Shown: positions 23,976 through 32,802, numbered from the stretch's first letter. The stretch is 64,000 bases of DNA from Hungatella effluvii (GCF_003201875.1 NZ_QJKD01000010.1:62001-126000); one strand, 5' to 3'. Numbers and translations: made by a program. The notes: generated from the sequence alone by a model not told the origin.

Positions 23976-25151
23976 TTAGTGGTGGAACAGACGGATCCCC
24001 GTAAATGCCATCGCCATGCCGTATTTGTCACACGTCTCAATCACCTGATCGTCACGGACAGATCCGCCTGGCTGAGCCACATACTTCACGCCGCTCTTAT
24101 ACGCCCGGTCAATGTTGTCACCGAAGGGGAAGAACGCATCGGAGCCGAGGGCCACATCTGTCATCTGGTCCAGCCACGCTCTCTTCTCCTCTTTTGTAAA
24201 TACCTCTGGTTTTTCCTTGAAAATACTCTCCCATCTGCCGTCTGCAAGCACATCCATATAGTCCTCGCCGATGTAGACATCAATCGCATTGTCGCGGTCC
24301 GCGCGGCGGATGTTGTCGACAAAGGACAGATTTAAGACCTTCGGGCACTGACGCAGGAACCAGTTATCCGCCTTGTTTCCTGCCAGTCTCGTACAGTGAA
24401 CGCGGGACTGCTGTCCTGCGCCGATGCCGATGGCCTGGCCGCCCTTTGCGAAGCAGACAGAGTTGGACTGGGTATATTTTAAGGTGATCAGGGAGATAAT
24501 CAGATCAATCTTCGCGGAATCCGGAATCTCTTTATTGGAAGTCACAACTTCCTTTAACAGTTCCTCATTGATCTTCAGTTCGTTTCTTCCCTGCTCAAAT
24601 ACAATGCCGTACACTGACTTGCGCTCGATCGGCTCCGGTCTGTACGCGGGATCGATAGCGATGACATTGTAATTGCCGTTCTTCTTGGACTTTAAGATCT
24701 CCAGTGCCTCCGGCTCATATCCAGGAGCGATGACGCCGTCGGAGACTTCCCGCTTGATGATCCTGGCCGTATCCGCATCGCAGACGTCGGACAGGGAGAT
24801 GAAATCACCGAAGGAAGACATGCGGTCCGCGCCTCTCGCTCTGGCATAGGCGCTGGCTAAGGGCGAAAGCTCTCCCATATCGTCCACCCAGTAAATCTTT
24901 CTTAATGTCTCGTCCAGCGGAAGGCCCACGGCCGCTCCCGCCGGAGACACATGCTTAAAGGAAGCCGCGGCCGGAAGTCCTGTCGCCTCTTTCAGTTCTT
25001 TTACCAGCTGCCATCCGTTGAAGGCATCCATGAAATTAATATAGCCCGGACGGCCGCTCAGCACCTCGATCGGCAGATCTCCGTTCTTCACGAAGATTCT
25101 GGATGGTTTCTGATTTGGGTTGCAGCCATACTTCAGTTCTAATTCGTTCAT
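23976..25151 (-). CDS. AICAR formyltransferase, stand-alone (PurH C-terminal type)
   Basis: This 391-residue enzyme corresponds to the transformylase half of PurH: MNELELKYGCNPNQKPSRIF start, LPAAASFKHVSPAGAAVG with the catalytic Lys-His, LRYTQSNSV-like LKYTQSNSVCFAKGGQAIGIGAGQQSRVHC, and SDAFFPFGDNIDRA near the end. It converts AICAR to FAICAR with 10-formyl-THF. The usual N-terminal cyclohydrolase domain is missing; that step is provided by the archaeal-type PurO encoded 26 bases upstream. Both are under the ZTP riboswitch at 25970-26066, which senses a folate-shortage signal made from AICAR. Confidence 0.92.
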   Translation of the reverse strand: MNELELKYGCNPNQKPSRIFVKNGDLPIEVLSGRPGYINFMDAFNGWQLVKELKEATGLPAAASFKHVSPAGAAVGLPLDETLRKIYWVDDMGELSPLASAYARARGADRMSSFGDFISLSDVCDADTARIIKREVSDGVIAPGYEPEALEILKSKKNGNYNVIAIDPAYRPEPIERKSVYGIVFEQGRNELKINEELLKEVVTSNKEIPDSAKIDLIISLITLKYTQSNSVCFAKGGQAIGIGAGQQSRVHCTRLAGNKADNWFLRQCPKVLNLSFVDNIRRADRDNAIDVYIGEDYMDVLADGRWESIFKEKPEVFTKEEKRAWLDQMTDVALGSDAFFPFGDNIDRAYKSGVKYVAQPGGSVRDDQVIETCDKYGMAMAFTGIRLFHH

Positions 25152-25177
25152 CGCTTTTTCTCCTTTTGCATAAAGAA

Positions 25178-25918
25178 TTACTGGTTTTTATTCACAATGC
25201 GTGTCTCATACGCACCTGTGGCAATCGTAATATACCGTACAAACAGGGATACCTTGTTGTCCTCGTTTAAATTCTCCCACAGCAGGCTGGTGAACGCGTC
25301 GATGTCGTCCATGGTTTCCACCCGTTTGGGCTCGCCTTCAAAGCTTGGAAGCGGATTGCCGTCATGCATATACGTATGGATGAAATGGCCCTCTCCGGCA
25401 GCAGGATTCTCGTAGGCAAATGTATAGCGGCAGCAGGAATCAGGATTTCCGTCGCTGCTCTTTAAGATGGACATGGCATAATTATAATGGCCCTTTTCCT
25501 GGACATCGCATTCCGTACAGCCCTTCACATGCATAATTCCAGATATCCGGGGCGTATAGTTGGGGCTGTCCGGCTCAAACTCACGGCTTCTTAAGGACTG
25601 TTCGAATGTCATCTGCTTATCCATGCCCTCATAGATTGTATCTGTCTGGTCTCCGTTGGTTACGATCGTCTTGTTCCCAAGAACACGGACAGGTGCGTAG
25701 ATGATCAGGCTGGGATCGGTAAGCTTCGCCGGATCGAATGCCTGGGTACGGATTCCCTCCCCGTCCTCCACGAATACGCGGTTGCGGCTGTTCTCGCTTC
25801 TTCCCATAATAAAGTAAGCGGCCACCGCCTTTGTTCCATCCGGTGTCTTTCCGATGATAATCCCTCTTCCTGGATAGGAATTGCCTTTCAAATCGTCCTT
25901 CAGTGAAATCATGTTCAT
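25178..25918 (-). CDS. purO: IMP cyclohydrolase, archaeal PurO type
   Basis: This 246-residue enzyme has the PurO-like pattern LKGNSYPGRGIIIGKTPDGTKAVAAYFIMGRSENSRNRVF and TYMHDGNPLPSFEGEPK. It closes FAICAR to IMP, the last step of purine synthesis, and replaces the cyclohydrolase domain missing from the neighbouring AICAR formyltransferase. The ATG at 25918 has a strong AGGAGG eight bases upstream; a longer frame to 26062 would run through the riboswitch and is rejected. Confidence 0.9.
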   Translation of the reverse strand: MNMISLKDDLKGNSYPGRGIIIGKTPDGTKAVAAYFIMGRSENSRNRVFVEDGEGIRTQAFDPAKLTDPSLIIYAPVRVLGNKTIVTNGDQTDTIYEGMDKQMTFEQSLRSREFEPDSPNYTPRISGIMHVKGCTECDVQEKGHYNYAMSILKSSDGNPDSCCRYTFAYENPAAGEGHFIHTYMHDGNPLPSFEGEPKRVETMDDIDAFTSLLWENLNEDNKVSLFVRYITIATGAYETRIVNKNQ

Positions 25919-25969
25919 CTTCTTTCCTCCTAAATAGTGGTATCGTCCGAAATTCCTATTACACAAAAA

Positions 25970-26066
25970 ACCGCCTGGATACCCCAAAAGCGGTGCCCAG
26001 GCGGTCGGCTTCTTATCGAACGTGCTCCCCGTGGTATCTCTCCACTTATCCGCCAGTCGCACGTCA
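25970..26066 (-). promoter_or_regulatory. ZTP (pfl motif) riboswitch with terminator
   Basis: The minus strand carries GTGCGACTGGCGGAT, then AGTGGA and ACCACGGGGAGCAC, then GCCGACCGCCTGGGCA: the conserved halves of the pfl/ZTP aptamer in order. ACCGCCTGG at the 3' end of the aptamer (26005-25997) can instead pair with CCAGGCGGT (25978-25970), followed by six T, giving a terminator that ligand binding should prevent. It senses ZMP/ZTP, which builds up when 10-formyl-THF is short, and should turn on purO-purV. Confidence 0.9.
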
Positions 26067-26077
26067 CTCTGTCACAT

Positions 26078-26106
26078 ATCATATAATATTCCGGTCTGAA
26101 ATGCAA
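26078..26106 (-). promoter_or_regulatory. Promoter of the ZTP riboswitch/purO-purV operon
   Basis: TTGCAT (26106-26101), 17-bp spacer, TATGAT (26083-26078) on the minus strand. Confidence 0.65.
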
Positions 26107-26125
26107 GTATTTTTTCCCGTACTTC

Positions 26126-27487
26126 CTACTCGTTCCGGATTGCCGCAAGCGGGCTTAGCTTCATGGCTCTCAGCGAAGGGAAGAAGCCCGCCGCCATACC
26201 GACGAATATGGCAAATCCCACTGCCGATACCGAAAGCCACGGTGGAATTCTGGATAAATCTCCTTCTATGCCCACCAGAAACTGGCCGGATAAAAACTTA
26301 TTGGCAATAAAGGAGATTCCATAGCTTAAGACAATTCCGATCACACCTCCCATGAAACCGATAAAACCGGATTCCAGCAGGAACATGTTCCTGATATTGC
26401 CCATGTCGCATCCGAGGACCTTGATAATACCGATCTCCTTCGTACGCTCATAGATCGACATCATCATGGTATTGGCAATACCGATGGCCGCTACGAACAG
26501 GGACACGGCGCCGATGCCGCCCAGCACGGCCTGCACCATGTTGGACTGCTTCTGGGACTGTTCCAGCCAGTCCATGTTGCTGTTGGCCTGGAATCCCATA
26601 TCGTTGATGATCTTCTGCACCTCGGTGACATTCTTCATATCATCCACTTCCACCACCGCCTGCTCGTAGACGAAGTAATTAAAGGGCTTCCCCTTCTTAT
26701 TCGTCGGCTGGTTTGGAATCGGTTTCTTCTTAAATACCTGCTTTAGCTGGGATTTCAGCATGTCGATGTCCACATACACACTGTAGCTGTAGTTGTTCCA
26801 GTCCTCCAGTCCGCCTTCCACCAGGCCCGAGGTCGGCAGCAAATACTTCTTGGGAGCCTTGACCGGAGTTCCTCCCTCCGTCGTGCTTCCGTTCTGGCTC
26901 TGATAATAGGCATCCGTATCAAAAATCACGAAAATCGGCTTATTCATGAAGTCGATATCCGGGACGTCGTCTCCGCTCATGCCGTACCGGTTGCTCCTGG
27001 ACTTCGGATTATAAAACTGTCTGGGCACCATGTTGCCGACCACCATCTGAAGCTCATTGCCGCTGGTATCCGGCACAGTCCCCTCCTTTAAGGGGATCTT
27101 TTCCATATATTCCTTTGTCACACCGGTAAGGTTGACATTCGCCTGGTAGACGCCCTGACGCATGATAACGTACGTCGACAGGATCGGGGAGACTGTGGTC
27201 ACGTGGTCCAGCCTTCGAAACTGGTCCATGACCTCATCTGTCATATACTTCGGATCCTTTCCGTCATCGGAACCTCCCCACATGGCGTCAGAATAGATGG
27301 ATATCTCCGTCAGGCTGCCGTAGGAGGCAATCTGCTCCATGGTGAGTTCATTTAAACCGATACCCAAAGAGACCATGACCACGATGGAGGCTGTACCGAT
27401 TACAACCCCCAGAACGGTCAGGAATGTCCTGAGCTTTCTCCGTCTTAAATTGTTCACACTCATGGAAAGCAAATCACTAAATCTCAT
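26126..27487 (-). CDS. MacB/FtsX-type ABC transporter permease
   Basis: This 453-residue protein has one N-terminal transmembrane helix (LRTFLTVLGVVIGTASIVVMVSLGIG), a large extracellular domain (about 45-315) and three C-terminal helices including the FtsX signature around TMMMSIYERTKEIGIIKVLGCD. Such permeases transmit ATP hydrolysis into movement outside the membrane. It is the last of three overlapping genes (ATPase, CARDB-like protein, permease), overlapping the previous gene by 11 bases with its ribosome binding site inside that gene. Confidence 0.9.
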   Translation of the reverse strand: MRFSDLLSMSVNNLRRRKLRTFLTVLGVVIGTASIVVMVSLGIGLNELTMEQIASYGSLTEISIYSDAMWGGSDDGKDPKYMTDEVMDQFRRLDHVTTVSPILSTYVIMRQGVYQANVNLTGVTKEYMEKIPLKEGTVPDTSGNELQMVVGNMVPRQFYNPKSRSNRYGMSGDDVPDIDFMNKPIFVIFDTDAYYQSQNGSTTEGGTPVKAPKKYLLPTSGLVEGGLEDWNNYSYSVYVDIDMLKSQLKQVFKKKPIPNQPTNKKGKPFNYFVYEQAVVEVDDMKNVTEVQKIINDMGFQANSNMDWLEQSQKQSNMVQAVLGGIGAVSLFVAAIGIANTMMMSIYERTKEIGIIKVLGCDMGNIRNMFLLESGFIGFMGGVIGIVLSYGISFIANKFLSGQFLVGIEGDLSRIPPWLSVSAVGFAIFVGMAAGFFPSLRAMKLSPLAAIRNE

Positions 27488-29306
27488 CGTCTATTTCCTC
27501 TTCCTCTGCTGCCTTCTTCTTTTTCCGTCTCTTAACAAGGATAATGCCTGCTGCGGTACCGGCCACAAGCACTGCGATTACCGCTGGAATTATGAACTTC
27601 TGGTATTTCTTAATGCCCGTTGGTTCTGCGTCCGCCGGAAACGTGCCCATATCATCCGTCATATCGAAATCCTGATCCAACGCCTCCGTTACCATGAGCG
27701 TCATCTCTTTTTCGATCGGATCGCTGACTACTCCGTTCTCATCCTCGTAGGTGATCATAATCTTGATCTTGCCGTCATCCGCAGTGGGGGCGATGCCGGA
27801 CAGCATGGCGTCCACGCTGCCGGATTCTCCCGGCTTGATATTGCCCACATAGGCGTCTGTCTTCTGGACAGAATCGCCTAAGAAGGTGACCATCACATTA
27901 TAAAGAAGGACTTTGCCTGTGTTGTTGATCTGGAACATGACATTGGATTCAGCCCCAACAGAGATGGAGTCCGGCATGATATCGATGGTACCGGTGTTAA
28001 GCCGCGCCATCTGCTTCACCGGAATGTCCACCGTTACTTTCTCCTCGGCGTTCTTGAATTCCGGGCTGTCGTATTTCTCATTAATCGTAATGGCGTAGGT
28101 CCTCTGATCCACCCAGGCTCCTGCCTTCATGCGGATCTTAAGTTCTGTGCTCTGTCCTGCCGCCAGGGAATTCACCACGATGGAGGAGGAACCGGAGTCT
28201 GTGGTAAATACCGCGCTGTCCGTCACCTTCTCAGATTCCAGGGTAAATAAGATGTTGCTGGCAGCCACATTCTCGGATGCATTCTTCATGCGGAGAATCA
28301 GGTCAAAATCATCGCCTGCGTAAACCACCTCCGGAATCGTCTGGAATCCGTCGACGATCAGTCTGGCCTTCGTTCTGTCGTTGGCGTTAAACTCTCCCGT
28401 CTCCTCTTCCTTGTCCTTGTTCTGAACGTGTACGTAGAAGATGGATTCCGCTTTCTGAATATCGCCCTCGGTGCTGTCTCGGTATTCGATCGTAAAGGTG
28501 ATCGGATAGTAACCGGTGTACGACTCCTTGCGGATAGCCATACTGTAGGATACCTCCTGGCTCTCACCGCCTCCGACCCGGTCAAAATGTCTCACGTAGT
28601 TTCCGTCATTGATGTTAAAGGGGAATTTGGTGCTGTCTTCGCTTAATCCCATGCGAACGTTGACATCAAATGCCGTAATATTCGATGCGTTGCGTAAGTT
28701 TACGGTAAAATTCATCACATCCGGATACTGGCCGGATGGGGTGGACTGGTTTTCACCCAGTTCAAAACGGATCGATCCATCGTCGTCTCCCGATTCCGTG
28801 GTCCCGCTGGACTTTGTGATCCAGACATTGATGTGGTCGGTCGTGGCGTCGCTGCCGTTGGCCTTGACGATGATCGGTACGGAATAGTAGCCCTCGGCGA
28901 TATCTCTTCTGACCCTGGCAGATAAGGAAACGGTTCTGGTAGCGCCTGCTTTTACAGAGCCGATCACCTTGGCATCAAAGATGCTGGAGGTAATCTCAAA
29001 TGGGAACACGGAACCATTATACTTGGTGTCCTCATCCGGATCTTCCGCCGCGTCGTATTCGCTGTCCACTGCGCTGTCGTCAAACCGCACGGACACTCCC
29101 TGTAAATCCTCGCTTCCCTTGCTGTTGTCGAATATCATGCTGATGGTCATATTCTGACCGGTTTTTCCGGTCGGAGTCTTCTTGACATCGAGATACTTAT
29201 TCTTCTGTATCCCGTACTGCGCCCCCATCGACTGAAGCGGCACAGCCCCCAGTACTACCAGTACTGCAAGCAGCCCTGCCAGTACCCTATTACCTCTCTT
29301 CTTCAT
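27477..29306 (-). CDS. Large extracellular CARDB-like (COG1361) subunit of the ABC exporter
   Basis: This 609-residue protein has a signal peptide (MKKRGNRVLAGLLAVLVVLG), four or so beta-sandwich repeats of about 110-130 residues (each with VxLRNASNITAFDVNV / LRMKNASENVAASN / FQINNTGKVLLYNV motifs, as in CARDB and COG1361 S-layer-like domains), and a C-terminal transmembrane helix with a basic stop (KFIIPAVIAVLVAGTA, then KRRKKKKAAEEEE). It is anchored and exposed outside. Its position between ATPase and permease genes points to a MacA-like or sensor part of the transporter. I start at the ATG at 29306, which has AGGAGG eight bases before; a longer frame to 29333 is unlikely. Confidence 0.82.
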   Translation of the reverse strand: MKKRGNRVLAGLLAVLVVLGAVPLQSMGAQYGIQKNKYLDVKKTPTGKTGQNMTISMIFDNSKGSEDLQGVSVRFDDSAVDSEYDAAEDPDEDTKYNGSVFPFEITSSIFDAKVIGSVKAGATRTVSLSARVRRDIAEGYYSVPIIVKANGSDATTDHINVWITKSSGTTESGDDDGSIRFELGENQSTPSGQYPDVMNFTVNLRNASNITAFDVNVRMGLSEDSTKFPFNINDGNYVRHFDRVGGGESQEVSYSMAIRKESYTGYYPITFTIEYRDSTEGDIQKAESIFYVHVQNKDKEEETGEFNANDRTKARLIVDGFQTIPEVVYAGDDFDLILRMKNASENVAASNILFTLESEKVTDSAVFTTDSGSSSIVVNSLAAGQSTELKIRMKAGAWVDQRTYAITINEKYDSPEFKNAEEKVTVDIPVKQMARLNTGTIDIMPDSISVGAESNVMFQINNTGKVLLYNVMVTFLGDSVQKTDAYVGNIKPGESGSVDAMLSGIAPTADDGKIKIMITYEDENGVVSDPIEKEMTLMVTEALDQDFDMTDDMGTFPADAEPTGIKKYQKFIIPAVIAVLVAGTAAGIILVKRRKKKKAAEEEEIDDEI

Positions 29307-30054
29307 TCTCTGTATCCTCCTCGGTATCATCATGGTGTTGTTCTTCGATCTTGAAGATCTTGCCGTCTACAATATGTAACTGCCGGTCGGCAAAGCCGGC
29401 AATATAATTATCATGGGTTACCATGACAAGCGTCTGATTCTGCTCCCGCACAATCTTTCTCATCAGCCCCAGAATCTCCTTCGTCGTCTTCGAATCCAGA
29501 TTACCGGTAGGCTCATCCGCGAATATGATCTGCGGATCCACGGCCAGGGCCCTGGCGATTCCCACACGCTGCTGCTGTCCGCCGGACATCTCGTTGGCCA
29601 TGTGCTTCATCTGCTTCTCCAGGCCGACCAGCTTAATATACTTCACCGCCGTCTCGTTCCGCTTCTTTCTCGGGACTCCCCGGAAAGAGAGCGGCAGCGC
29701 CACATTCTCCACGGCGTTCATCGTCTGAAGCAGATTATAGGACTGAAAGATAAAGCCCACATGCTTCCGCCGGAAGGCGACCAGCTGGTTCTCCGTCAGC
29801 TTCTCAATATGCTTCCCGGCAATGGTAATCTCCCCCTTCGAGGGCTTCTCCAATCCGGCCATCATGTTCAGAAGAGTAGACTTTCCGGAACCGGAGGGAC
29901 CGACAATCGCACAAAATTCCCCTTTATATATCGTAAAGTCGACCCCTCCCAGGGCATAGACCCTGGTGTCGCCGACTTTATATACTTTGTAGAGATTTTT
30001 CACCTGAATCATAGGTATCTTCTTACTCTTCTCTTCCCTGTTTTCTTCCGCCAA
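29290..30054 (-). CDS. MacB/LolD-type ABC transporter ATPase
   Basis: This 254-residue nucleotide-binding subunit has Walker A GPSGSGKSTLLNMMAG, Q-loop FIFQSYNLL, signature EMSGGQQQRVGIARAL, Walker B IIFADEPTGNLD and H-loop LVMVTHDN, as in LolD/MacB/FtsE-type ATPases. It has a short acidic C-terminal tail. It is the first gene of the three-gene exporter and overlaps the CARDB-like gene by 17 bases. No two-component system of the BceRS type lies next to it. Confidence 0.94.
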   Translation of the reverse strand: MAEENREEKSKKIPMIQVKNLYKVYKVGDTRVYALGGVDFTIYKGEFCAIVGPSGSGKSTLLNMMAGLEKPSKGEITIAGKHIEKLTENQLVAFRRKHVGFIFQSYNLLQTMNAVENVALPLSFRGVPRKKRNETAVKYIKLVGLEKQMKHMANEMSGGQQQRVGIARALAVDPQIIFADEPTGNLDSKTTKEILGLMRKIVREQNQTLVMVTHDNYIAGFADRQLHIVDGKIFKIEEQHHDDTEEDTENEEER

Positions 30055-30219
30055 AGCAGATACCTCCTCGCTATGAGCACTTAGCGCCCTTCTTTTCTCA
30101 TACTGCCATTATACAACAGGTTTTCCATCCGGTCTTCCTTAATTTTCTTAAAGTTCCTTAAATATTCCTTACAGGCACTTTTTTTGCAAAAAACTATGGA
30201 AATATTTTATAAGATACTA

Positions 30220-30225
30220 TATAAT
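30220..30225 (+). promoter_or_regulatory. Probable -10 element of the pyrBI promoter
   Basis: TATAAT lies 40 bases before the pyrB start; the hexamer at -35 spacing is weak. No PyrR-type leader or attenuator is visible between it and the gene. Confidence 0.45.
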
Positions 30226-30264
30226 GGGGAAAGGATTTTAAGACATTGGATAAAGGAGATTCTT

Positions 30265-31188
30265 ATGAGACATTTATTAAACCCATTAGACTTTAGTGTG
30301 GAAGAAACCGGTCAGCTGCTCGATCTTGCAGACAATATTGAACATCACCTTTCGGAATATTCCCACGTATGTGACGGAAAAAAATTAGCGACATTATTTT
30401 ATGAGCCAAGTACAAGAACTCGTTTGAGTTTTGAAGCAGCCATGTTGAATTTAGGTGGCAGCGTACTCGGCTTTTCTTCTGCCGATTCCAGCTCGGCAGC
30501 AAAAGGCGAGAGCGTGGCTGATACGATCCGCGTCATTTCCTGCTACGCCGATATCTGCGCCATGAGACATCCGAAGGAGGGCGCTCCGTTAGTTGCCGCC
30601 ACCCATTCCGGAATTCCGGTCATCAACGCCGGTGACGGCGGCCATCAGCACCCGACCCAGACACTCACGGACTTGCTGTCAATCCGTTCCTTAAAAGGCC
30701 GTCTTCATGACTTAACCATCGGCCTCTGCGGCGATTTAAAGTTCGGCCGCACCGTTCACTCCCTGATCAACGCCCTGGTTCGCTATGAGAACATCAAGTT
30801 CGTCCTCATTTCCCCGCCTGAGCTGCGTGTACCGGAATACATCAGGGAAGACGTTTTAAAAGCGAACAACATCGAATTTGTGGAAATGGACAGCTTAGAC
30901 GAGGCCATGCCTTCTCTCGACATTCTCTACATGACCCGCGTACAGAAGGAACGTTTCTTCAACGAGGAAGACTACATTCGTTTGAAAGACTGCTACATTC
31001 TCGATAAGAACAAGATGAAGCTTGCCAAGGAAGACATGTACGTTCTTCACCCGCTTCCCAGGGTCAACGAAATCTCCGTAGAAGTAGACAACGACCCGAG
31101 AGCCGCCTACTTTAAACAGGCCCAGTACGGCGTATACGTGCGCATGGCCCTTATTATGACATTACTGGAGGTAGAAAAACCATGTTAA
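30265..31188 (+). CDS. pyrB: Aspartate carbamoyltransferase, catalytic subunit
   Basis: This 307-residue enzyme has the carbamoyl phosphate loop FYEPSTRTRLSFEAAMLNLGG, the 80s-loop lysine in SAAKGESVADT, HPTQTLTDLLSI and LPRVNEISVEVD. It makes N-carbamoyl-aspartate for pyrimidine synthesis. The ATG at 30265 has AAAGGAG upstream; the earlier in-frame ATG at 30184 lies ahead of the -10 element. The neighbouring regulatory subunit gene overlaps by seven bases, so the enzyme is of the E. coli-like, allosterically controlled type. Confidence 0.96.
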   Translation: MRHLLNPLDFSVEETGQLLDLADNIEHHLSEYSHVCDGKKLATLFYEPSTRTRLSFEAAMLNLGGSVLGFSSADSSSAAKGESVADTIRVISCYADICAMRHPKEGAPLVAATHSGIPVINAGDGGHQHPTQTLTDLLSIRSLKGRLHDLTIGLCGDLKFGRTVHSLINALVRYENIKFVLISPPELRVPEYIREDVLKANNIEFVEMDSLDEAMPSLDILYMTRVQKERFFNEEDYIRLKDCYILDKNKMKLAKEDMYVLHPLPRVNEISVEVDNDPRAAYFKQAQYGVYVRMALIMTLLEVEKPC

Positions 31189-31607
31189 ATATCAGCGGAT
31201 TAAACGAAGGCATCGTATTAGACCATATTCAGGCCGGCAAGAGCCTGGACATCTACTATAACCTGGGACTGGACAAGTTAGACTGCCAGGTAGCGATTAT
31301 CAAGAACGCAAGAAGCAACAAGATGGGACGCAAGGACATCATTAAGATCGAGGGCGGTCTGGACCACATCGATCTCGACATTCTCGGCTACATCGATCAC
31401 AACATCACGGTCAATATTATCCGCGACAATCAGATTGCGGAAAAGAGGACCTTAAAGCTTCCGAAAAAGATCACCAATGTGATCCACTGCAAGAACCCGC
31501 GCTGCATCACCTCCATCGAACAGGAACTGCCGCATATCTTCTATCTTGCGGATTCGGAGACCGAGACCTACCGCTGCATGTACTGCGAGGAAAAGTACTC
31601 CAAATAA
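31182..31607 (+). CDS. pyrI: Aspartate carbamoyltransferase, regulatory subunit
   Basis: This 141-residue subunit has the N-terminal allosteric nucleotide domain (LNEGIVLDHIQAGKSLDIYYNLG) and the C-terminal zinc domain with four cysteines in CKNPRC and CMYC. It binds CTP/ATP and holds the catalytic trimers together. It directly follows pyrB and is closed by a terminator at 31612-31656. Confidence 0.95.
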   Translation: MLNISGLNEGIVLDHIQAGKSLDIYYNLGLDKLDCQVAIIKNARSNKMGRKDIIKIEGGLDHIDLDILGYIDHNITVNIIRDNQIAEKRTLKLPKKITNVIHCKNPRCITSIEQELPHIFYLADSETETYRCMYCEEKYSK

Positions 31608-31611
31608 AAGT

Positions 31612-31656
31612 AAAAGAATCATGACAGGGGAATTGGCACCGTCATGATTCTTTTTT
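31612..31656 (+). terminator. Terminator after pyrBI
   Basis: AAAAGAATCATGAC (31612-31626) pairs with GTCATGATTCTTTT (31641 onward), then T-run. Confidence 0.88.
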
Positions 31657-31679
31657 ACTTTCTGAAAACCTGTTATTTC

Positions 31680-32072
31680 TTATCTGCTCAGCTTTTTATT
31701 CAGTTCCTTCGTCTCGGCCAGCCGCACCATGAACATTCCCACATAGATAATCACATAAATGACAAGGAATGCGGGCAGCATCACTCTGGCGCTGGAAATC
31801 CAGCTGGCGGAATAGTTAAGAAACGTTCCAACCGTCACGGCCAGGGCAAAGCAGAGGCAGAAATGGATGATGGTGCGGATCAGCAGATTGCCAAAATCCA
31901 TACACATGATATGGGAAATAACCGCAAACAGTGCGGACGCCGCCAGCCATACGAGAACCTGTTTAAGCGTTCCATCCATGCCGTTCATGACGGCCATGGA
32001 CACCGTACACACAACGGCTCCGATTCCAATTCCTGTAAACAGATACGTTAAAAATCCTTCCAATCGTTTCAT
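31680..32072 (-). CDS. DUF3021 four-helix membrane protein
   Basis: This 130-residue protein consists of four hydrophobic helices with short loops (LTYLFTGIGIGAVVCTVSMAV, VLVWLAASALFAVISHI, IIHFCLCFALAVTVGTFL, LPAFLVIYVIIYVGMFMV), as in DUF3021. Such proteins are often encoded next to a LytTR regulator and may restrain it at the membrane. Here the LytTR gene ends two bases upstream. Function is not established. Confidence 0.8.
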   Translation of the reverse strand: MKRLEGFLTYLFTGIGIGAVVCTVSMAVMNGMDGTLKQVLVWLAASALFAVISHIMCMDFGNLLIRTIIHFCLCFALAVTVGTFLNYSASWISSARVMLPAFLVIYVIIYVGMFMVRLAETKELNKKLSR

Positions 32073-32074
32073 AA

Positions 32075-32524
32075 TTACCTTCCCTCCATAATATATTTTC
32101 TAAAATCTTTCATATAGTTTCTGGAAATGAGCAGCTTTGTCTTTCCATCTTTTAAAAATGCGGTGTAGTTCCCGCTGAACTCCACCTCCACAAAAGCGAC
32201 CATTGCTGCGTTGATCACGGTACTTTTGCTGATCTGAATAAATCCCCTGTGGTGAAGCTGCCGGGCCAGCTCATAAAGCCTTCCTTTCGCCTCATAGACT
32301 CCGGATTCCAGATATGCGCTGACTTTTCCGCCTTCCGTGAGAAAATAACTGATCTCCTCCGGCCTGAAAAAGTATTCCTTCTCTTCCGCATACAGCGGTA
32401 TCTGGGAAATGCCTCCCGCGCCGCCTAAAAGCTCCAGCAGCTGCCTGACTTCCTCGCTTCCGCTTCGTCCGCGTATGATGACCTCCGGCTCTTCCATGTC
32501 TCCCGGTTCGATGATAATTTTCAT
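32075..32524 (-). CDS. LytTR-domain DNA-binding regulator
   Basis: This 149-residue protein has a short N-terminal part (MKIIIEPGDMEEPEVIIRG) and a LytTR domain from about 50 to 147 (FFRPEEISYFLTEGGKVSAYLESG, ARQLHHRGFIQISKSTVINAA, VEFSGNYTAFLKDG). No receiver domain. It is paired with the DUF3021 membrane gene; such pairs usually autoregulate. Start at 32524 follows GGGAGG; the longer frame to 32584 is rejected because it lacks a site. Confidence 0.87.
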   Translation of the reverse strand: MKIIIEPGDMEEPEVIIRGRSGSEEVRQLLELLGGAGGISQIPLYAEEKEYFFRPEEISYFLTEGGKVSAYLESGVYEAKGRLYELARQLHHRGFIQISKSTVINAAMVAFVEVEFSGNYTAFLKDGKTKLLISRNYMKDFRKYIMEGR

Positions 32525-32636
32525 ATTCTTCCTCCCTTCTGATGTCATTGTATACCACCTCTTCGGATTTGTCTCAGCAAACACGGTGAGTGGTATTTTT
32601 TCGCCTGTAAGATGCGTTTTTCTATTACTGATTAAA

Positions 32637-32762
32637 GAGTCCGGCTCGCCGGACTCTCGCGCCGGAGCGCGGTCGCTTCAGCGGCCATATTTCCTAAGCG
32701 CGGAGTGCGCCGCCCCCGGAGGGTTTTTGTTTCATAGGACAAACTTTCCTATGAAACAAAAA
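32637..32762. repeat. GC-rich hairpin-dense intergenic element, possible dispersed repeat
   Basis: The element holds GAGTCCGG-CTCG-CCGGACTC (32637-32656), GC-rich short palindromes (32657-32720) and a 16-bp perfect stem TTTTTGTTTCATAGGA / TCCTATGAAACAAAAA (32724-32739 and 32747-32762). Base composition differs sharply from both flanks, and its ends lie outside any gene, as expected for a small non-autonomous mobile or structural repeat. Copies elsewhere in the genome could not be tested. Confidence 0.5.
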
Positions 32763-32796
32763 AATGCAGCTGGCCGGAGCCTGTCCCAGCCAACTG
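32758..32796 (-). terminator. Terminator of the flippase-like gene
   Basis: CAGTTGGC and GCCAGCTG on the minus strand (32796-32789 and 32774-32767) pair with one G-U, followed by seven T that belong to the adjacent hairpin element. Confidence 0.7.
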
Positions 32797-32802
32797 TATG
32801 GA

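Noticed and set aside
23976..25918. A frameshifted purH
   Set aside because: The two proteins belong to different families (PurO type and PurH C-terminal type) and each has a start with a ribosome site.
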